From: an uncultured Methylobacillus sp.
Lineage (GTDB): Bacteria; Pseudomonadota; Gammaproteobacteria; Burkholderiales; Methylophilaceae
Direction of reading: 5' to 3'
Assembly (NCBI GenBank): GCA_946478965.1
Contig: CAMLDQ010000009.1
Span: 1-42,273, forward strand
Length of the DNA: 42,273 nucleotides
The notes beneath the pieces are model-generated. The model was given only the letters and a program-made list of their open reading frames with translations. It did not search any database and had not been told where the DNA came from. The position numbers were made by a program, and so were the translations under genes. How positions within the stretch are numbered: position 1 is the first letter of the stretch; each line of letters starts with the position of its first letter. This document shows, one piece after another, positions 35,206 to 41,953 of the stretch.

Positions 35206-35573
35206 TGAGACTTACCCTTCGCAGAATCCATCTCGCCCTTCAAAACTTTGATCTCTTGCTGCAGTGCTTCATACTCCGCCAGTTTTCGCTTTAGAAATTC
35301 CGCTGTCAGCCTCGACTTCTCAGCCATCCCGGCTGGGGTGAGTAAATACGAGTAATGTAGCTTTTTCTTGCTCCGAGTAAAATTATGTATCTTAACCCAG
35401 CCCTTTCCCACCAATGCCTGGAGACAGAAATTGATACTGCCAAGGCTAATACCCAATTCGCGAGCCAGAGCTCTCTGGCTGACCTCTGGCGTTTGATGTA
35501 GACGGCGCAACACTTCAAGCCGGATTTCCTCCTGGAAACCGGCCAGTTTCTGAATTGGGGATATGAGACTCAA
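35202..35573 (-). CDS. MarR-family EPS-associated transcriptional regulator
   Basis: A 123-residue winged-helix protein. The N-terminal part has RLEVLRRLHQTPEVSQRALARELGISLGSINFCLQALVGKGWVK read as helix, helix and recognition helix (given here as one domain, residues about 17-60). SKKKLHYSYLLTPAGMAEKSRLTAEFLKRKLAEYEAL is the family-typical wing plus a long C-terminal coiled coil. This domain arrangement is characteristic of small regulators found beside exopolysaccharide clusters. It begins with TTG at 35573, without a Shine-Dalgarno sequence, 11 bases after the ops element. The next in-frame ATG is beyond the DNA-binding domain, so the TTG start is needed. It is the first gene read by ops-loaded polymerase. 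Confidence 0.88.
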   Translation of the reverse strand: MSLISPIQKLAGFQEEIRLEVLRRLHQTPEVSQRALARELGISLGSINFCLQALVGKGWVKIHNFTRSKKKLHYSYLLTPAGMAEKSRLTAEFLKRKLAEYEALQQEIKVLKGEMDSAKGKSQ

Positions 35574-35584
35574 AGTAATCTAGG

Positions 35585-35596
35585 CACGCTACCGCC
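35585..35596 (-). promoter_or_regulatory. ops element (RfaH recruitment site)
   Basis: On the minus strand these 12 bases read GGCGGTAGCGTG, identical to the canonical E. coli operon polarity suppressor (ops) element as I know it. In enterobacteria this element in the non-template strand pauses RNA polymerase and recruits RfaH, which then suppresses Rho-dependent and polarity termination over long operons. Here it lies between an RfaH-like gene (35751-36248) and the first gene of the glycan run, in the right orientation and 11 bases before the TTG start of the MarR-type regulator. The exact match, strand and neighbour make chance very unlikely. Confidence 0.9.
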
Positions 35597-35664
35597 ATGC
35601 TGTTTCACGTTCAGCAAGCGCGGTCAAAGGGTCGGGCGGGGCGGATGATATTAAGTACGACAAG

Positions 35665-35676
35665 GTTGCTACCGCT
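35665..35676 (-). promoter_or_regulatory. second, degenerate ops-like sequence
   Basis: On the minus strand this reads AGCGGTAGCAAC. It shares the 7-base core GCGGTAG with the perfect ops site 80 bases further downstream, but differs at the first and last positions. It may be a decayed or weak pause site, or a chance match. It also lies between the RfaH-like gene and the regulator. Confidence 0.35.
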
Positions 35677-35750
35677 CGTTCGCTTGCCGAACATAATTGT
35701 GTCACATACTTAATACCTTTGAAAAAGTTTTTTCCAAACAGGCAGCTTTC

Positions 35751-36248
35751 TCAGTCGATCTTGCGCAAACTGGTTGGCGCCGTGTGCGCACTCACCGATT
35801 TTCCAAGTATCTCGATCAGCACCATAACCCGATGTTCGCCATTAGCCATTTGGTAGATCGCCTCGATGCCTGTAAACGGCTCTTCGATCAAGCGCACGCG
35901 CTCACCAGGCTTGAATAGTCGCTTCGGCTTGCTGTGGGCCGACTCCTCCTGTGTCCGCAACAGATCGATCAGCGCATCATCCACCCTCGCTGGCTCGATT
36001 CCGAAACTTACCAGATGGCTGACGCCTTTGGTCGAACGGATCGGTGCCCAACTCTTGGCCGAATTGCTTTGCCCTAGCCGGATGAATAGATAGCCAGGAA
36101 ACAGCGGTTCGTCAGAAACCACTATCGACCTCTGATGAAGTTTTTCCGAAGATATGGTGGGGAGGTAGCACCGATATCCCTGCCGGGCGAGATTTTCCAG
36201 AGCTCTCTTTTCTTGGCGGGGCTTGGTCTGGACGAGATACCAACTCAA
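35751..36248 (-). CDS. rfaH: RfaH/NusG-like transcription antiterminator
   Basis: A 165-residue NusG paralogue. The N-terminal NGN domain begins SWYLVQTKPRQEKRALENLARQG and continues with PLFPGYLFIRL, the RNA-polymerase binding face. The C-terminal part contains FKPGERVRLIEEPFTGIEAIYQ, the KOW-like segment; VMVLIEILGK follows, as in RfaH. E. coli RfaH starts similarly (SWYLL). The start is placed at TTG 36248, because GGAGG (36254-36258) lies 5 bases before it and the residue alignment fits; a TTG at 36260 has no such site. It should bind polymerase paused at the ops element 155 bases downstream of its stop and drive the glycan operon. It is probably expressed from its own promoter between the tRNA gene and 36248, which I cannot place. 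Confidence 0.92.
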   Translation of the reverse strand: MSWYLVQTKPRQEKRALENLARQGYRCYLPTISSEKLHQRSIVVSDEPLFPGYLFIRLGQSNSAKSWAPIRSTKGVSHLVSFGIEPARVDDALIDLLRTQEESAHSKPKRLFKPGERVRLIEEPFTGIEAIYQMANGEHRVMVLIEILGKSVSAHTAPTSLRKID

Positions 36249-36253
36249 TATCG

Positions 36254-36258
36254 CCTCC
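36254..36258 (-). promoter_or_regulatory. ribosome-binding site that decides the TTG start of rfaH
   Basis: GGAGG on the minus strand, followed by CGATA and TTG at 36248. The 5-base spacing selects this TTG over the in-frame TTG at 36260, which would itself overlap the site. Confidence 0.7.
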
Positions 36259-36423
36259 AAGGGTAATCATCAAGTAACAGCATTTTACTCTTCGGTATTG
36301 TTGTACAGGAATGAAGTCGTTCTGTTTAAGTCACACTGATTTCTCTTGTTTTGAAATCGCTAGCATTTGCAGAACTGAGGGGAGGGGGCTTAGGGAAACT
36401 GGAGTTGCATCACATAAAAATAG

Positions 36424-36499
<76 letters not shown>

Positions 36500-36654
36500 A
36501 AGTCTGCGGCCCTTGATGGGCAACAGGAGGCGGGATTATAGCAAACTCGTTGCCGCTGGCAAACTCAATTTCTTTCCGGGGCGTTTGACTCCATCCCTTG
36601 GGTAGGGTACAAACCTCAACTTTCCCGTTCATCGGATTTGTTCCGCCTCCTGAC

Positions 36655-37701
36655 ATGTCATTCCGCTTCAATATTCCGTCCATTGCCGATGCCGCTCTGC
36701 ATGCTGCCTTGCAGTCCAAGATCGATACCAAGACCAAGCCTTTGGGTGCGCTGGGCCGGCTGGAGCGCCTGGCCTTGCAGGTCGGCCTGGTGCAGCAGAC
36801 CCTGCAGCCGCGACTTGCTGCACCGACGATGCTGGTGTTCGCCGGCGATCATGGCGTCGCGTCGGCCGGGGTCAGCCCCTATCCGCAGGAGGTGACGCGG
36901 CAGATGGTACTGAATTTTCTGGCCGGCGGCGCGGCTATCAATGTTTTCGCGCGGCAGAATGGCATGGCGGTACGGGTGGTGGATGCTGGGGTTAATTACG
37001 ATTTCGGTGCTTTCGAGGGCCTGACAAACGCCAAAATCGATTTCGGCACCCGCAATTTTCTGGAAGCACCGGCGATGACACAGGCGCAATGTATGGAAGC
37101 GATGGCAAAAGGCGCGGCGCTGGCGGAGGAGGAAGTTGCGCGCGGCAGCAATGTATTGGGATTCGGCGAAATGGGCATCGGCAATACCTCGTCCGCCGCG
37201 CTCATCACCAGCATGTTGTGCCAATTGCCGCTGGAGCAGTGCGTCGGGCGCGGTACCGGGCTGGACGATGTCGGGCTGCAGAAGAAGCGGCAGTTGCTGG
37301 CAACGGCGCTGGATAAGCATGCGGTCGGCCATGATCCGCTCGATGTGCTCGCCGCGTTCGGCGGCTTCGAGATCGCGATGATGGCCGGTGCCATGCTGGG
37401 CGCGGCGCAACGCCGGGCGCTGTTGCTGGTGGATGGTTATATCGCGACTGCCGCACTTCTGGTGGCGGCCAGCCTGTACCCCACGATCAAGGATTACTGC
37501 GTGTTCGCGCATGAATCCGGCGAACCGGGGCACGCGCGGCAACTGGCCTGGCTGGGCGTGGAGCCGCTGCTGTCGCTGGATATGCGCCTGGGCGAAGGCA
37601 CCGGCGCGGCGCTCGCCTATCCTTTGGTGCAGGCGGCGGTGAATTTCCTCAACGAGATGGCATCGTTCGAATCGGCCGGCGTGAGCGAGCGTAGCAACTA
37701 G
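36655..37701 (+). CDS. cobT: nicotinate-nucleotide:dimethylbenzimidazole phosphoribosyltransferase
   Basis: A 348-residue enzyme that makes alpha-ribazole 5'-phosphate from nicotinate mononucleotide and 5,6-dimethylbenzimidazole, for the lower ligand of cobalamin. Family motifs are [39 protein letters not shown] and, near the C-terminus, [17 protein letters not shown] with the catalytic Glu. The start at ATG 36655 (MSFRFNIP) gives the usual length and N-terminus; an open frame from 36598 adds 19 unrelated residues. It leads the cobT-cobS-cobC-cobB-bluB operon. A clear ribosome site or cobalamin riboswitch upstream is not visible. Confidence 0.96.
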   Translation: MSFRFNIPSIADAALHAALQSKIDTKTKPLGALGRLERLALQVGLVQQTLQPRLAAPTMLVFAGDHGVASAGVSPYPQEVTRQMVLNFLAGGAAINVFARQNGMAVRVVDAGVNYDFGAFEGLTNAKIDFGTRNFLEAPAMTQAQCMEAMAKGAALAEEEVARGSNVLGFGEMGIGNTSSAALITSMLCQLPLEQCVGRGTGLDDVGLQKKRQLLATALDKHAVGHDPLDVLAAFGGFEIAMMAGAMLGAAQRRALLLVDGYIATAALLVAASLYPTIKDYCVFAHESGEPGHARQLAWLGVEPLLSLDMRLGEGTGAALAYPLVQAAVNFLNEMASFESAGVSERSN

Positions 37702-37705
37702 GTAG

Positions 37706-38449
37706 ATGCGCGAATTCCGGCTTTTCTTTACCGCGCTGATGTTTTTCACGCGCATTCCGTGTGCGCGCTGGGCAGGGCACGCGGTAGAGGATCTCAATCG
37801 TGCTGCGCGCTATTTTTCGTGGGTCGGTGTTCTGGTCGGGTTGGTGGCTGCCGGCGTTTATGTGATCGCGCATTGGTTTTTCCCGCAGGAAATTGCAGTG
37901 CTGATCAGCATGATAGCCACGCTGCTCCTGACGGGCGCTTTTCACGAGGATGGTCTGGCTGACGCCGCCGATGGCCTTGGAGGTGGGTGGGATAAAGAGC
38001 AAGTGCTCGCCATCATGCATGACTCGCGACTGGGCAGTTACGGTGCGCTGACGCTTTGTATTGCCTTGTTGCTCAAATTCCAGACCCTCGTGCATCTGGA
38101 GTCGAACTTGATACCGCTTACGCTTGTTGCCGGACATGCGCTCAGCCGGTTTTTTGCTGTGCTGGTAATCGCGACGCAGGAATATGTGCGCGAGGCAGGC
38201 AAGGCAAAGCCGCTGGCGACGCGCCTATCCAAAGGGGGGGTAGCGATTGCGGCGATAGGTGGATTGTTCCCGCTGATATGGCTGCCCCCCCATTTGCTCT
38301 GGTCACTGGTGCCGGTTACCCTGGTCTGGTTTTGGTTCGGCCAAAAGCTGAGGCGTCGGCTGGGTGGCTATACCGGCGATTGTCTGGGCGCGATGCAGCA
38401 ATTGTGCGAAATCGCGTTTTATCTTGGTATTCTTGGATTGAGCGCCTGA
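37706..38449 (+). CDS. cobS: adenosylcobinamide-GDP ribazoletransferase (cobalamin synthase)
   Basis: A 247-residue inner-membrane enzyme that joins adenosylcobinamide-GDP with alpha-ribazole (or its phosphate). It has several hydrophobic segments (for example VLISMIATLLLTGAF and GLFPLIWLPPHLLW). The signature is FHEDGLADAADGLGGGWDKE with the metal-binding Asp residues, followed by IMHDSRLGSYG. It starts 4 bases after the cobT stop, and its TGA overlaps the next ATG (TGATG). The length is normal. Confidence 0.96.
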   Translation: MREFRLFFTALMFFTRIPCARWAGHAVEDLNRAARYFSWVGVLVGLVAAGVYVIAHWFFPQEIAVLISMIATLLLTGAFHEDGLADAADGLGGGWDKEQVLAIMHDSRLGSYGALTLCIALLLKFQTLVHLESNLIPLTLVAGHALSRFFAVLVIATQEYVREAGKAKPLATRLSKGGVAIAAIGGLFPLIWLPPHLLWSLVPVTLVWFWFGQKLRRRLGGYTGDCLGAMQQLCEIAFYLGILGLSA

Positions 38450-39015
38450 TGGAACTGTATCTGGTTCGCCATCCTACGCCTGCGATTTCGCCCGGCGTCT
38501 GCTATGGCCACGCCGAACTTGATTTGCACGAAAATGCCGTGGTTGAAATTACGCAGGTGCAGGACAAACTCGCGCATGTCGTTCCAGCTGCCCTATACAC
38601 CAGCCCATTGCGACGATGCCGGTTGCTGGCCGAGGCATTTCCCTGGGGCGTGGCGCAGCTGGATGCCCGGTTGAAGGAGCTGCACTTTGGCGAATGGGAA
38701 CTCAAGCGCTGGGATGCCCTGTCGCGTGACAGTCTCGATATCTGGGCCGAACGGTTTGTGCACCAAGCGCCTCCGGGAGGTGAATCCTTCCAAATGTTGT
38801 ACGACCGTGCGCTGTCATTTTTCAACGAGTGCGTAGATCGCCACCTTGGCAAGGCGGTGGTGGCCGTGACGCATGCCGGAGTCATACGTGCGCTGCTGGC
38901 GCATGCGGTTAAACTGCCGCTGGAAAATGTGCCCGGGTTTAAACTGGATTTCGGTAGCGTGACCAAACTGGTCGTTAGCGAATCGCATATCGACGTCGCC
39001 TATGTCAACCGCTAG
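38449..39015 (+). CDS. cobC: alpha-ribazole phosphatase / histidine phosphatase family
   Basis: A 188-residue histidine phosphatase. The phospho-accepting His lies in YLVRHPTPAIS, where the usual RHG is RHP; the second catalytic His is in VAVTHAGVIRALLAH. Its place between cobS and cobB, with TGATG and 14-base overlaps, indicates removal of the 5' phosphate from alpha-ribazole phosphate or cobalamin phosphate. The start at ATG 38449 is coupled to the cobS stop; a longer frame that begins within cobS is spurious. Confidence 0.92.
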   Translation: MELYLVRHPTPAISPGVCYGHAELDLHENAVVEITQVQDKLAHVVPAALYTSPLRRCRLLAEAFPWGVAQLDARLKELHFGEWELKRWDALSRDSLDIWAERFVHQAPPGGESFQMLYDRALSFFNECVDRHLGKAVVAVTHAGVIRALLAHAVKLPLENVPGFKLDFGSVTKLVVSESHIDVAYVNR

Positions 39016-40288
39016 CTGCCCTGCTCTGCTGATTGCAGCCCCTGCCTCTGGCGCAGGGAAAACCAGCGTCACCGCGGCGCTGGCGCGTCATTTCTCCAAT
39101 CAGGGCCAACATGTGCGCGTGTTCAAGACCGGGCCGGATTTCATCGATCCCGGCATCCATGAGCGTGCCTCACGCAATCCCGTTTACCAGCTGGACCTGT
39201 GGATGGTCGGCGAGGATGAATGCCGGCGCCGGCTGGCAGAGGCGGCGCGCGCGGCCGACCTGATCCTGATCGAGGGCGTCATGGGACTGTTTGATGGCAC
39301 GCCCAGCAGCGCCGACCTGGCCGAGCGATTCGGCATCCCGGTGCTGGCGGTGATCGATGCCTCGGCGCAGGCACAGACTTTCGGCGCCTTGGCGCTCGGG
39401 CTGGCCAGCTATCGGCCTACGCTGCCGTTTTCCGGCGTGTTGGCGAATCGGGTCGCTGGTGCAGGGCATGCGGAAATGCTGCGTTCCAGCCTGCCGCCGG
39501 GCATCCCATGGGCCGGATGGATGGCAAACGAGCGCGAAGCCGCTTTGCCGGAGCGGCATCTTGGCTTGGTTCTGGCTGAAGAGCAGGAGGATCTGGATCA
39601 CAAACTGGATCAGCTTGCGGCCGGGTTGATGCTGAGTGAGAGCATGCTGCCACGGCCCATGGACTTTTTTTCCCATGCGGATGAAGCGTTGGCGCCGTGG
39701 CTTGCGGGCACCCGTATCGGGATCGCACGGGATCATGCATTTGCCTTTATGTACCGGGCCAATCTGGACCTGCTGGTCGCGATGGGTGCACAGCTGGTGT
39801 TTTTCTCGCCGCTTGGCGATCAATCCCTGCCGGATGCCGATGCCTATTATTTGCCGGGCGGCTACCCGGAACTGCATCTGGATGTGCTTTCTGCCCATCA
39901 TGGCATGCGTGCGGGTCTGGCGGCGGCACATGCCGCGGGCAAGCCCATCGTGGCCGAATGCGGCGGCATGATGGCGTTGTTCGACGCGATTACCGGGGCT
40001 AATGGCCAGCGTTTCCCGATGTGGGGATTGCTGCCGGGCGAGGCGATCATGCAGCCGCAACTGGGCGGCCTCGGCCTGCAGGCGATTACGTTGCCGGAGG
40101 GGACGCTGCGCGGCCACACTTTCCATTATTCGACGACCCGTACCTCTTTGCTGCCCCTGGCGGTTGCCGAGAAGCAGTCTGGCAGCGCCGGCGAAGCCGT
40201 CTATCGCATCGGGCGGCTAACGGCCTCCTACCTGCACCTTTACTGGCCTTCCAATCCTGAAGCCGCTGCGCGCTTGTTTCTGCCATGA
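39002..40288 (+). CDS. cobB: cobyrinate a,c-diamide synthase
   Basis: A 428-residue ATP- and glutamine-dependent amidase acting on the corrin ring (CobB/CbiA). The N-terminal synthetase domain has the P-loop-like APASGAGKTSVTAAL and TGPDFIDP. The C-terminal glutaminase carries the nucleophile Cys in IVAECGGMMALF and the motif LRGHTFHYSTT with the catalytic His. It overlaps cobC by 14 bases and bluB by 4 (ATGA). It is the only corrin-ring enzyme among otherwise lower-ligand and nucleotide-loop genes in the window, so further corrin genes may lie outside. Confidence 0.94.
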   Translation: MSTASCPALLIAAPASGAGKTSVTAALARHFSNQGQHVRVFKTGPDFIDPGIHERASRNPVYQLDLWMVGEDECRRRLAEAARAADLILIEGVMGLFDGTPSSADLAERFGIPVLAVIDASAQAQTFGALALGLASYRPTLPFSGVLANRVAGAGHAEMLRSSLPPGIPWAGWMANEREAALPERHLGLVLAEEQEDLDHKLDQLAAGLMLSESMLPRPMDFFSHADEALAPWLAGTRIGIARDHAFAFMYRANLDLLVAMGAQLVFFSPLGDQSLPDADAYYLPGGYPELHLDVLSAHHGMRAGLAAAHAAGKPIVAECGGMMALFDAITGANGQRFPMWGLLPGEAIMQPQLGGLGLQAITLPEGTLRGHTFHYSTTRTSLLPLAVAEKQSGSAGEAVYRIGRLTASYLHLYWPSNPEAAARLFLP

Positions 40289-40926
40289 GCGATTTCAACG
40301 AAGCCGACAAGGCCGCCGTGTACCGCGTGATCGCCGAGCGGCGGGACATGCGGCATTTCCGCCCCGACCCGGTACCGCCGGAATTGCTGGCGCGCTTGCT
40401 GCAGGCGGCGCATCTGGCACCCAGCGTGGGCTATATGCAGCCGTGGCGTTTCATCCGCATCACGGACCGTGCCATGCGTGCGCAGATTCATGCGCTGGTC
40501 GAGGCCGAACGGATTGCCACGGCCTGCGCGCTGGCTGAACGCGAGGACGAATTCATGCGCCTCAAGGTCGAGGGCATTATGGAATGTGGGGAATTGCTGG
40601 TGGTGGCACTGGCGAACGGGCGTGAGCAGCACGTGTTCGGACGGCGCACCTTGCCCGAGATGGATCTCGCCTCGGCGTCCTGTGCCATCCAGAACCTGTG
40701 GCTTGCCGCGCGCGCCGAAGGGCTGGGCATGGGCTGGGTATCGTTGTTCGATCCCGTGAAACTGGCCCGGTTGCTGGCGATGCCCGAGGGCGCTACACCG
40801 ATCGCGGTGCTGTGCCTGGGCTATGTCGAGGCGTTCTACCCGCGTCCCATGCTGGAAATGGAAAACTGGGCGGCGCGTATCCCGCTGGAAACCCTGGTTT
40901 TCGAGAACGCCTGGCAAACGGAATAG
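40285..40926 (+). CDS. bluB: 5,6-dimethylbenzimidazole synthase
   Basis: A 213-residue flavin-dependent enzyme of the nitroreductase fold that converts FMNH2 into 5,6-dimethylbenzimidazole in the presence of oxygen. The start region RRDMRHFRPDPVPPELLARLL and the HLAPSVGYMQPWRFI motif are typical of BluB. A GREQHVFGRRTLPEMDLAS stretch, and GLGMGWVSLFDP near the C-terminus, set it apart from general nitroreductases. It overlaps the cobB stop (ATGA). Its product feeds CobT at the head of the same operon, and it implies an aerobic or micro-oxic lifestyle. Confidence 0.95.
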   Translation: MSDFNEADKAAVYRVIAERRDMRHFRPDPVPPELLARLLQAAHLAPSVGYMQPWRFIRITDRAMRAQIHALVEAERIATACALAEREDEFMRLKVEGIMECGELLVVALANGREQHVFGRRTLPEMDLASASCAIQNLWLAARAEGLGMGWVSLFDPVKLARLLAMPEGATPIAVLCLGYVEAFYPRPMLEMENWAARIPLETLVFENAWQTE

Positions 40927-40959
40927 TTTTTTTGACAATGGGCTGATGAAATTTCAACT

Positions 40960-41026
40960 CCGTTCGCCCTGAGCTTGTCGAAGGGCATTGCATCCGTTTG
41001 TGTTTCGACAAGCTCAACACGAACGG
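40960..41026. repeat. imperfect palindromic intergenic repeat
   Basis: Two arms, CCGTTCG (40960-40966) plus GAGCTTGTCGAA (40971-40982), pair with TTCGACAAGCTC (41004-41015) plus CGAACGG (41020-41026). The intervening loop is about 21 bases. The same motif type (CCGTTCG...GAGCTTGTCGAA) is widespread between genes in many proteobacteria as a REP-like element. It sits between the convergent bluB and BtuF-like genes, where its long RNA hairpin may end transcription from both sides. Confidence 0.8.
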
Positions 41027-41048
41027 ATGGAAAAACATCACAACCGTA

Positions 41049-41855
41049 TCAAGAGCGAGGCTCGGCCTGCCAACTGCGAATGATGCGCGCCAGAGCGTCC
41101 AGGCCATCGGTCAGCGCCGCCGGCCCCGGCTGCAGAATCAGCGGGGACTTGATTTCATGGACCTGGCTGTTGCGCACAGCAGGGATGTGCTCCCACCCCG
41201 GCCGCGCGGCGACCTGCTCCGGGCGGAACTTCTTGCCGCACCAGGAACCGATGATGATATCTGGCGCACGCCGTACCACTTCACTCGCATCGGCGATGAT
41301 GCGGTTGCCGGCGAGCGGCTGGGCTGCCAGTTCGGCAAAGCAGTCCGCGCCGCCGGCCGCTTCGATCAATTCCGACACCCAGCGAATGCCGGATATCATC
41401 GGTTCGTCCCATTCCTCGAAGTACACGCGCGGCTTGCGCGAAAGCGCTGCGGCCTCGGCACGGACGTGTTCCAGATGCGCTTCCAGTTGCCGGGCGAGCG
41501 CTGCGCCTTTGCTCGGCTCGCCTACCAGGGCGCCTAATGTGGCTACCATGCGCAGGATGCCGGCCACGCTGCGCTGGTTGAATACATAGACCTCGACGCC
41601 GGCCTTGATCAGGTCGCGCGCGATATCCCCCTGCAGGTTGGAGAAGCCTAGTACCAGATCGGGCTTGAGCTCGAGAATAGCGTCGATCTTGGCACTGGTG
41701 AATGCCGAAATTTTCGGTTTTTCCTTGCGTGCCTGCGGCGGGCGGACGGTAAATCCGGAAATACCAACGATGCGATCCTGCTCGCCCAGCAGGTAAAGCG
41801 TCTCGGTGGTTTCTTCGGTGAGGCAGACGATGCGTTCGGGATATTGGAATTTCAT
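41049..41855 (-). CDS. btuF: cobalamin-binding protein, BtuF-like, without signal peptide
   Basis: A 268-residue protein with the periplasmic-binding-protein fold of class III (BtuF/FhuD). It starts KFQYPERIVCLTEETTETLYLLG, with VGISGFTVRPP and LELKPDLVLGF, in the usual order; a long connecting helix and an APDIIIGSWCGKKF segment follow. No signal peptide is visible, and an in-frame TAA lies three codons before the ATG (TAA CAC AAC ATG), so no export signal can be added. It may work in the cytoplasm as a corrinoid binder rather than as transporter subunit. No btuC or btuD is adjacent in the window. Confidence 0.85.
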   Translation of the reverse strand: MKFQYPERIVCLTEETTETLYLLGEQDRIVGISGFTVRPPQARKEKPKISAFTSAKIDAILELKPDLVLGFSNLQGDIARDLIKAGVEVYVFNQRSVAGILRMVATLGALVGEPSKGAALARQLEAHLEHVRAEAAALSRKPRVYFEEWDEPMISGIRWVSELIEAAGGADCFAELAAQPLAGNRIIADASEVVRRAPDIIIGSWCGKKFRPEQVAARPGWEHIPAVRNSQVHEIKSPLILQPGPAALTDGLDALARIIRSWQAEPRS

Positions 41856-41953
41856 GTTGTGTTAAACGAATACAGTGTTGTCGGCGCTTGCCGTACTTAT
41901 TGTACTGTCTTCGCGCCTCCGCCTTGTCTTCGTTTAACGCTACATGAAATGGG

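Noticed and set aside
35518..35598. Possible 27-codon leader peptide starting at ATG 35598, inside the ops region
   Set aside because: It has no ribosome site, is out of frame with the regulator, and overlaps its coding region; nothing attenuator-like (such as repeated codons) is seen.
36500..36654. Cobalamin riboswitch before cobT
   Set aside because: The 155-base stretch is too short and I could not find a convincing B12-box or the conserved multi-stem core.
36658..37797. Long minus-strand open frame (379 codons) opposite cobT
   Set aside because: It lies antisense to a certain cobT gene, is rich in His, Gln and Arg in a way typical of reversed GC-rich coding sequence, and has no recognisable domain.
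39170..40126. Minus-strand open frame (318 codons) opposite cobB
   Set aside because: Antisense shadow of cobB, with low-complexity Gln/Arg/His composition and no motif.
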